Positions 57,443-64,000 of a stretch of 64,000 nucleotides of DNA are shown here, piece after piece. The DNA is from Codonopsis lanceolata (Eukaryota; Streptophyta; Magnoliopsida; Asterales; Campanulaceae). The notes beneath the pieces are model-generated. The model was given only the letters and a program-made list of their open reading frames with translations. It had not been told where the DNA came from and did no database searches. Position 1 is the stretch's first letter, and every line of letters starts with the position of its first letter. The DNA is taken from NCBI GenBank assembly GCA_013146195.2, contig CM028377.1:2976001-3040000 (forward strand), written 5' to 3'. A program made the position numbers and the translations under genes.

Positions 57443-57796
57443 GTATCCAACATATATTGATCAGTTGGATACAATTTTCAAAAAATTTGAAGAAAATTCC
57501 TTTTGTCGTATTCGACGGCGGATATTTATCGGTCGGGTACAGTTTTCGAAAATTTGAAAGTTTTCTTATTATGTTTGGAAACAAGGTATTGACCAGCCAG
57601 ACACGATTTTGAAAATGCCTCTTAATGTATTTCAACGACAGGTATTGACCGGTTGAAATATGGTTTTCGAAAAACACAAAAATCGTCATACCGTATTTGA
57701 CGGCTGGTATTGACCGGTTGAATACAGCTTTTCGAAAAACTTAAAAATCTTTTTTTCGTTTGTACTCTCGGATGGGTATTGACCCAAAGAGCACAA
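57443..57796 (+). repeat. Six-unit covarying hairpin array (~60-bp units)
   Basis: Each unit has an inverted repeat around a loop of type GGTATTGACC, then TTTTCGAAAA-like spacer. Arms: GTATCCAAC/GTTGGATAC (57443-57451, 57464-57472); GTATTCGAC/GTCGGGTAC (57508, 57532); GTTTGG/CCAGAC (57573, 57597); GTATTTCAAC/GTTGAAATAT (57627, 57652); GTATTTGAC/GTTGAATAC (57693, 57717); TTGTACTCT/AGAGCACAA (57760, 57788). Arm sequences differ between units while pairing is kept. The loop itself can close by GGT/ACC, GAT/ATC or GGGT/ACCC. Confidence 0.8.
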
Positions 57797-57824
57797 CATC
57801 CTCGTTGGTTGTTCGTCTTGCTTG

Positions 57825-57905
57825 AGGCCGAACTACGTTTGGTCTAATTTCCTTTATTAAGGAATACGTAGGCAGCCTACATTAGTAGGTCCGACCATCA
57901 GAGCA
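57825..57905 (+). repeat. Tat-2 double-hairpin module, single copy
   Basis: CGAACTACGTTTGGTCTAAT, then TTCCTT-TATT-AAGGAA, then GATACGTAGGCA-like sequence and GCCTA-CATTAG-TAGGT. Homologous to the three copies at 19908-20270. Confidence 0.65.
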
Positions 57906-58120
57906 CTTAATTTGCATATTTGATTAAAAACTGCGATAGCCTGCTATAACTGACTAAAAATGTCTAGGATATGGAGGTTTGTTTCACATTATAAATGGCT
58001 GCATTATAACTGCTACCTGTTGTATTTCTACTTCGTATTAATTGCGCGAAATTCAAGAGTCTATTTCTTATCAACGATGTTCGTCTACTCAGTAAGCTGC
58101 GGGTTACCCGTAGACTCCAT

Positions 58121-58133
58121 CGTTGAGGGGCTC
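58121..58133 (+). other. Tat-2 polypurine tract
   Basis: CGTTGAGGGGCTC sits directly before the 3' LTR; identical to that of Tat-1. Confidence 0.6.
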
Positions 58134-59874
58134 TGTAGACACCCCAATTTTGTACCCCTGGTATGTGACATGACATAAAATATCAAGACCTGTTAAAACA
58201 TTAACAAATGTCAAGTTACAGGGTCGAAAATGCAAAAGGACAAAGCAGGATGCGCAAAAGAGTGAAATGCAGGGTTCAAAGCGTCAAAAATCAAAAGAAG
58301 GAATAGTGCTGGCGCCACCCACATGAAATTTGGGAGTGGCGCCCAGTTTGTAGCTACAGTATTGTTCCCTTGCCGTAAAATGCAATTTCCTCAGCGCTGT
58401 GTACAACCGGCTGATGCACGAAGAAGAAAATTTAATTCTCGATGAATCCTTTCTCCATCCTATAAATAGAGGCTTCGAGGTCGACCTTCAGTACACCAAT
58501 TCATCGATAAAACTCTTCGCGTCCTCGTTACGCTGAAGAAATAGAGAGCGAAGTGAATCTCAAAGCCTCGAAACCCTGCCAAACCTCCTCCAAACACAAA
58601 ACCAACCGGTCAAAGTGAGCCTTAGCCCCCCAGCTAGGTTTCCACCCTATTTCCCCGGTCCAAAAATCGTGGAAAGAGCAGTTGCTCTGCCTGATTTAAA
58701 AGGCCAAATCAGTCAGAAATAAGCCGTTATTCTGCCCGATTTCCGCCTACCTCAAGCAAACACAACAACCAAAATAAACAGTTACTCTGCCCGGATCCCA
58801 AGGCAAAAAGTAACTTTCGGAAGCAGTCACTCTGCCCGAATCCACACAACACACAACAACAAAAAGACTCCCTTTTCCTGAAGGACAGAGCGAGCACACC
58901 CTAGGCCATCAGTAGGTAAGTTTTAAAGTTTTTATTTGTAAAAGTATTATTTTCAATCCGGCCCAATGTAGATATATAAGCAGTTGTGCTACCCGGATTT
59001 AGTTAGGAAATAACACTAAAAAGAGCCATTATTATGGCCAAATATTTTCAAGTATATTTGTAATTATTTGTAAAGAGACAGTTGCAAGTCTGTAAATAAT
59101 GTAGACAAATGGATGTATTTGTAGGCAGTTAATGCTTTATTTATCTGTTAAATAAATATAACAAAAAGCATACTTTAGCCAAAAACTGTTTTAAGACCGA
59201 AAGGGCGAGTTGGGTGCCTAGCACCTTCCCAACTCGTAACTTAGCCTCCGAACCCGTTTTTTGCAATCTATGGTTTTCTTTTTGGTTTTACTTTATTTAT
59301 TCCTTGAAATAAAGATGTCGACTCTAAAACATTTTGGATCCAGTGGGGCCTCGCAACACCTGTCCTTGCACTTTTCTGTTTTCCCCTAAAAAAGGGAGAA
59401 TGGAAATGGAAAGGTGATGTATTGCTATGTCCTGGTATCCCCTAAAAAAGGGATAACTTGACATAGAAAACCCAAAGCACCCATAGTGATCCGAGATAGG
59501 CCATAAGGCTATTTTCATAAAATCCATAGTGGGGGTGCCGCAACACTCCTTTCTTGCACTTTCCCGCTTTCCCCTAAAAAAGGGAGAATGTGAATGGAAG
59601 GGTGATGCATTCTTATGTCCCGGTATCCCCTAAAAAAGGGATAACTTGACATAGAAAACCCAGAGCTACCATATTGGATCAAAAATCCACTAAAGGCAGC
59701 CGAGGCGCATTCAAACGCGCTACTTTGGCAGCACTCCTCTCGCACTTTTAATTTCGTCGTCCCCTAGAAAAGGGAGGGTGGAACGAGAGCAGTGGATGTC
59801 ACTGCATCCGCATGTACGCGCACCCCTATCCAAGGGCACGCGGGGCGCGGGAGCACTGTTCTCGGGAACCCACA
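58134..59874 (+). repeat. Tat-2 3' LTR (1741 bp)
   Basis: It starts TGTAGACACCCC, TATA box 58461-58469, hairpin TGGCGCCAC/GTGGCGCCCA at 58310-58344, GCCGTTATTCTGCCC repeats, five CCCCTAAAAAAGGG-type hairpins, and ends GGAACCCACA. It is the same family as the Tat-1 LTRs but noticeably diverged. The next bases GCTTA would be the target duplication; the left partner is lost. Confidence 0.88.
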
Positions 59875-60939
59875 GCTTACATAACCATATTTTCATACCG
59901 CAATTGGTTGCCTACCGATAAATCAAGATTCAACCAAAATCATAAACCAATCCGATACCGGGGTATCATCTTCGATCATAGTAATAAACCGGGGAAACCA
60001 TCAATCAATAAATTTCAACACACCATACATTGTATGTATGAATGCATATAAGCTACCGATACAACGCGTACTCATTATAACGATAATAATAACAGTATTA
60101 TACGTATAAGGAATTACCCCTATCTCGGATAGGTCTCAATACTCCACAATGGCCAACCGCTACACGCCCACACAACCTCAAACTCTAGGTCGTCTATCAC
60201 CATTTCACTAAGAGTTATAAGACTGCTAATTAGCACTCCTAGACCCGTTAACTCTCAACTTAAGGCAATCCCTTCAAATGTGATCACCGACACAAGCAAA
60301 ACAATTGCCTACATTACTCCAACACCTACACTCGTTGTTTCATTTCTCAAACAAAATTTACACATCGATTCATCACCTCGTCATCTATGACTATAGGTAA
60401 AAGCATCACTCCGCTTACTAGACTACGGATTTACACAATTTTATGAGGTACTAACTGCCCTCTAACCACATCATAATCCTTAACTATCCTCGAGGTCCTC
60501 TCTCGAGTGCATTCCTTGATATCTAACTTTTTCTCATAAATACAATCCACAGCCCCTCGATAATCCGCAAGCTGTAATAGAATAAATTGCCTATAATATT
60601 TTACCCTTAATCCTTAACTTTTCCACAATTCATGGAGTCTCCCTAGTCTCATCCGGTACTAAGTACTCTACTCTAATGAGCTAACTCCGTGAACATCACT
60701 AAATATTGAACCACAATCTCATAATATTTGCCACCAATTCTCCTGTGGATTCTCAAACAAGGATACTACTAATACTACCTTATACTCATCAACACTGGCA
60801 CCTTTACTAGTGCTAGGACCCATTCTAGTTTCAACCGTCTTAACATGGAATAACTCTCGACGTTAAGATATAACAAATCACACAAAACCAACCCCCAAAC
60901 TAGGCCAAGGAATCTATCCTGGCAGACAGCTAACCAATA
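59875..60939 (-). pseudogene. Gag remnant of a third Tekay element, minus strand
   Basis: Collinear with 45460-46540 of Tek-B and, reversed, with 22912-24140 of Tek-A. The knuckle region lies near 60260-60310. No frame is open. Tat-2 landed in this element, since the homologous sequence is cut exactly at the Tat-2 LTR end (CTTACATAACC). Confidence 0.7.
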
Positions 60940-60953
60940 GCTCTGATACCAAC
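60940..60953 (-). other. Primer binding site of the third Tekay element
   Basis: GCTCTGATACCAAC before the LTR end at 60954: an exact initiator-Met tRNA match on the minus strand (GTTGGTATCAGAGC). Confidence 0.88.
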
Positions 60954-61623
60954 TGTGACGACCTGACCCAGATCCCAATACGAGACCCCAAGGTCGTGCC
61001 GTCAGAACACACAAATAACAAGCAAAGGGTAAGGCTATAACATCCATACGCCAACGAATCAACAAATGCAGAAGCGAATAATCATAATGGAACCCGAGCT
61101 AACAAGCTCCGAAAACTAAAATAACCTAAGAGATAATAAATCTCTCGGCCCAAAAATTCAAAACACGTGACGCAACATCAATACGTACAATAAAACCACC
61201 TGTTACAATTTATAAACAATAATATATCCAAGTCATCGGCGACGTTACAGCCGGAACACAACATTAAACTAAGTCTACAACTCTAGTCTACACACTCCAT
61301 GGCTAAACATGCCGGAGTACAAAATAAACAACAATAATGAATACTTGAGATGGATAGAAATAATATAATAATATCAACATGGCACTAACAGTTTTCGGCT
61401 CACAAAAGACTAAGTAATAGTTTAATGAATACAAGTACCAATTCAATAACACAATTCTTACTACCCAAAGTGAAGTTTATATAACTTCACTTCCCGAACG
61501 TCCTTTCCAAATAAACCACGGTCACAAAAATATATTAATTGATACGATCTTCTCAGAAGGCTTCGTTGAAGAGAGATTTACTCACGCGGCGGAAGCTAGG
61601 GATTGAAGGATGTTTGGCGGGGG
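60954..61623 (-). repeat. 5' LTR fragment of the third Tekay element
   Basis: It starts TGTGACGACCTGACCC and is collinear with the first ~700 bases of the Tek-B LTR (read left to right). It is cut at 61623 by the CRM-like element. GGGGG (61619-61623) would be the target duplication; the partner lies outside the window. Confidence 0.8.
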
Positions 61624-62130
61624 TGACACCTCGACCCAACAATTAGCACGACAGGAACCTTGGCATGTACAGCCGCAACCCGCAATCGAAGCAATTGAAG
61701 AACCTAAGTATAGTGATAGACGCCACAGTTGATATGGATGAATCAATTGATAAGTCAAAGAAGAACACACAAGCTTCACACCTGTATACTCTCAATAGTT
61801 CAAGAAGAACCAAAAAGTTTTGATAAAACTCACAAAATAGAATACTCAAAGTTGTTTGTTCAATGAAAGAAAAACCCCTATTTATACCTAAACTAGGCTG
61901 AAAAGTCGTACTAAGGAATTAGGGTAAAGTTCAGGAGAAAACCCTAATTAACAAAACAGAAAAATGGCTGTTCGGGGGACCTTGCGGTCGCAAGACCCTT
62001 GACACCTTGCGTCCGCAAGGTCGGCAGAAAGTCGGCCCGAAAATCACTTGGCCTTGCGGTCGCAAGCCCTCCATAACCTTGGATCCGCAAGGTCTCCAGA
62101 AGGTGTGCTCGAGCAATAATAAGGCATGCA
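61624..62130 (-). repeat. 3' LTR of the right-hand CRM-like element (507 bp)
   Basis: On the minus strand it starts TGCATGCCTT after a purine run and ends GGTCGAGGTGTCA. TATA box (TATAAATA on minus) at 61879-61886. Four palindromes of type CCTTGCG-NN-CGCAAGG lie at 61981-61994, 62005-62020, 62053-62066 and 62077-62092 (the last is imperfect). The C-terminus of pol is read through into this LTR. Confidence 0.85.
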
Positions 62131-64000
62131 ATCGTCCCTCTTGACTTGGATCATGTTCAGCAGCTTCCTTTGACCCTTTAGGGTCTCCTCTTCATGGCTC
62201 ATAGCTCGTTCTTCCATCTCCATTGTCTCACGAACCATGCTATTGACTTCTTCTCGTATTTTCTTGGCTCGAGCTCTTGTGACCGGTCCAATGGTTGTCG
62301 GCATAGGTGTTGAGTTGTTGTTGTTGGGGATGTCCTCATCATTCCCTCCCTCTTGAAAAGGATTTGTCCTCAAATCACCTACATCATACGGACGCAAATC
62401 AGCAACATTAAAAGTAGCACTAACATTATACTCACCTGGAAGATCCAATTTGTATGCGTTGTCATTGATTCGTTCCAGCACTTGAAACGGTCCATCGCCT
62501 CTTGGCATCAACTTTGACTTCCGTTGTTGGGGAAATCTTTCTTTCCGCATATACAACCAAACCCAATCACCCGGTTCAAACACCAAGTGTTTCCTTCCCT
62601 TGTTGGCTTGTTTTGCATATTGTTCCGTCCTTCGCTCAATGTTGAGCCTTGCCTTCTCATGCAGCTTTCTCACAAATTCTGCTTTTGCTTTGCCATCTAA
62701 ATTCACAAACTCAGAAACAGGTAATGGTGATAAATCCAAAGGAGTTAGCGGATTAAAACCATAAACAAGTTCAAATGGAGAATATTTAGTGGCTGAATGA
62801 ACAGTTCTATTATATGCAAATTCAATATGAGGCAAACAGTCTTCCCAAGCTTTTAAATTCTTAGAAAGTATAGAACGCAACAATGCAGATAATGTCCTAT
62901 TAACAACTTCCGTTTGACCATCAGTTTGTGGGTGACATGTAGTAGAAAATAAGAGTTTTGTACCAAGCTTACCCCACAAGGTCTTCCAAAAGTAGCTAAG
63001 AAACTTGGAATCTCGATCAGACACAGTAGTCCTAGGCATGCCATGGAGTCTAACAATTTCACGAAAGAATAAATTCGCAATATGTGAAGCATCATCGGTT
63101 TTATGACAAGGTACAAAGTGTGCCATTTTCGAAAACCTATCAACTACGACAAATATAGAATCACTCCCATGTTTGGTTCTAGGCATCCCTAACACAAAGT
63201 CCATGGATATATCCACCCAAGGATGATCTGGAATAGGTAGAGGCATGTACATCCCATGGGATTGCACCCTTGACTTAGCTTGTAAACAAGTCACACACCT
63301 CCCACAAATTCTCTCTACATCTCGTTTCATGTGTGGCCAAAAGAAATGTTCTTGCAGAATTGACAAAGTTTTAGCCACCCCAAAATGACCCATTAATCCC
63401 CCACCATGGGATTCTTTCACTAGCAGGTCTCTCAAGGAACAATGAGGTATACAAAGTTTATTCTCTCTAAACAGAAAATCCTCATACCTATAGTACTTTC
63501 CACATGCAATTCTCTCACAATTTTTATACTCTTCATTAAAATCAAGGTCATCATGATATAATTGCTTAATATGCTCGAATCCTAGAACTCTAGCATCTAA
63601 AGCAGAAATTAAAGTGTACCTTCGAGAAAGGGCGTCGGTTACCACATTCTCTTTACCTTTCTTGTACCGGATGACGTAAGGAAACGTTTCGATGAATTCC
63701 ATCCATCTTGCATGTCGTCGGTTCAGTTTGTGTTGTCCCTTTAAGTGCTTCAATGTCTCATGATCCGTGTGAATGAAAAACTCCTTAGGCCACAGGTAGT
63801 GTTGCCATGTCTCTAAAGCGCGTACCAATGCATACAATTCTTTGTCGTAAGTAGGGTAGTTCAACGATGCCCCACTTAACTTCTCGCTGAAGAATGCAAT
63901 TGGTCTACCGTCTTGCATCAAGACTGCTCCAATTCCAATGCCGGATGCATCACACTCTATCTCAAATGCTTTCTCAAAATTTGGTAGGACAAGAAGTGGT
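62044..64000 (-). CDS. CRM-like chromovirus pol (RNase H and integrase), 5' end beyond the window
   Basis: The frame is open from the right edge (FEKAFEIECDASGIGIGAVL) to a stop at 62044. RNase H: CDASGIGIGAVL (Asp), YDKELYALVRALETW (Glu), FIHTDHETLKHL (Asp). Integrase: zinc-binding HGGGLMGHFG and CGRCVTCLQAK; core ISMDFVLGMPRTKHG (Asp), TVSDRDSKFLSYFW (Asp), PQTDGQTEVVNRTL (Glu); then FEPGDWVWLYMRKERFPQQR and GDGPFQVLERINDNAYKL, the GPF/Y module. The tail has NVADLRPYDVGD, NPFQEGGNDEDI and GPVTRARAKKI, the end typical of the CRM (centromeric retrotransposon) lineage rather than a classic chromodomain. No stop or frameshift interrupts about 650 codons, so this is probably a young copy. Pol makes and integrates the DNA copy. 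RT lies outside the window. CRM assignment is by motif only. Confidence 0.88.
   Translation of the reverse strand, partial: PLLVLPNFEKAFEIECDASGIGIGAVLMQDGRPIAFFSEKLSGASLNYPTYDKELYALVRALETWQHYLWPKEFFIHTDHETLKHLKGQHKLNRRHARWMEFIETFPYVIRYKKGKENVVTDALSRRYTLISALDARVLGFEHIKQLYHDDLDFNEEYKNCERIACGKYYRYEDFLFRENKLCIPHCSLRDLLVKESHGGGLMGHFGVAKTLSILQEHFFWPHMKRDVERICGRCVTCLQAKSRVQSHGMYMPLPIPDHPWVDISMDFVLGMPRTKHGSDSIFVVVDRFSKMAHFVPCHKTDDASHIANLFFREIVRLHGMPRTTVSDRDSKFLSYFWKTLWGKLGTKLLFSTTCHPQTDGQTEVVNRTLSALLRSILSKNLKAWEDCLPHIEFAYNRTVHSATKYSPFELVYGFNPLTPLDLSPLPVSEFVNLDGKAKAEFVRKLHEKARLNIERRTEQYAKQANKGRKHLVFEPGDWVWLYMRKERFPQQRKSKLMPRGDGPFQVLERINDNAYKLDLPGEYNVSATFNVADLRPYDVGDLRTNPFQEGGNDEDIPNNNNSTPMPTTIGPVTRARAKKIREEVNSMVRETMEMEERAMSHEEETLKGQRKLLNMIQVKRDDCMPYYCSSTPSGDLADPRLWRACDRKAK
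62131..62142 (-). other. Polypurine tract of the right-hand CRM-like element
   Basis: On the minus strand AAGTCAAGAGGGACGAT abuts the LTR start. The tract overlaps the pol frame, as the frame continues into the LTR. Confidence 0.5.

Larger units (their letters stand above)
36151..59874 (+). mobile_element. Tat-2: Tat-lineage element, 5' LTR missing, split by Tek-B
   Basis: Order: leader, gag, pre-RT, RT (split), RNase H, second RNase H, integrase, post-pol hairpins, antisense gene, long 3' region with hairpin array, polypurine tract, 3' LTR 58134-59874. The second RNase H downstream of the first is the hallmark of the Tat lineage. No 5' LTR or primer site lies upstream; the left end abuts a truncated LTR, so the 5' end was lost by deletion. 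Without Tek-B it is about 12.8 kb. Many point stops and small deletions show it is dead. Confidence 0.85.

Noticed and set aside
57443..57796. CRISPR-like array
   Set aside because: Units vary along their whole length and there are no constant repeats with unique spacers; the context is a plant retrotransposon.

Overview
The window looks like repeat-dense nuclear DNA of a flowering plant, most likely a eudicot. It is AT-rich and almost entirely nested Ty3/gypsy LTR retrotransposons; the one ordinary gene is a plant-type S-protein homologue. No bacterial, viral or organellar gene organisation was seen. All lineage names come from motifs read by eye, without database searches.

Layout. 1-674 is the 3' end of a CRM-like chromovirus with its 508-bp LTR. 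675-2296 is part of a Tekay-type LTR. 2297-5487 is the only low-repeat stretch and holds the SPH gene (3774-4214, minus). 5488-22897 is a Tekay-type LTR (Tek-A) split by a Tat-lineage element (Tat-1, 8507-22247, duplication GCTAG), itself split by a small CRM-like non-autonomous element (CRM-mini, 12527-15148, duplication CTTAT). Tek-A's primer site and decayed gag follow to 24640. 24641-25623 is a minus-strand Tekay LTR piece. 25624-28732 is a LINE-type DUF4283 reading frame split by a 2.7-kb solo LTR (25715-28398, duplication GCTCC). 28733-36150 is another Tekay LTR holding a 3.5-kb minus-strand solo LTR (31314-34844, duplication GCCAC). 36151-59874 is a second Tat element (Tat-2) without a 5' LTR; its reverse transcriptase is split by a young minus-strand Tekay element (Tek-B, 39296-50227, duplication TAGAC). 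59875-61623 is the gag end and LTR of another minus-strand Tekay element. 61624-64000 is the 3' LTR and an intact pol frame of a CRM-like element running off the right edge.

How it fits together. Once each insertion and one copy of its duplication are removed, the interrupted frames (DUF4283, Tat-1 gag, Tat-2 RT) rejoin in phase, which fixes the order of events. Both Tat copies lack a visible protease and Tat-1 has also lost everything from mid-RT to the end of integrase. Tek-B lacks most of gag-pol yet has nearly identical LTRs, and CRM-mini keeps only a protease. Most of the recent movement here therefore needed enzymes supplied by other elements.

The most unusual content is non-coding and antisense sequence in the Tat family: (i) tandem hairpins with a GAAA-type tetraloop directly after pol; (ii) a decayed antisense plant-mobile-domain-like gene with its own TATA box and an inverted copy of LTR promoter sequence upstream; (iii) an array of six ~60-bp repeats that each fold into a hairpin, with compensating base changes between units; (iv) a second covarying double-hairpin module next to the 3' LTR; and (v) five hairpins sharing one core inside each LTR. 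CRM-like and Tekay LTRs carry CG-rich palindromes that recur across lineages.
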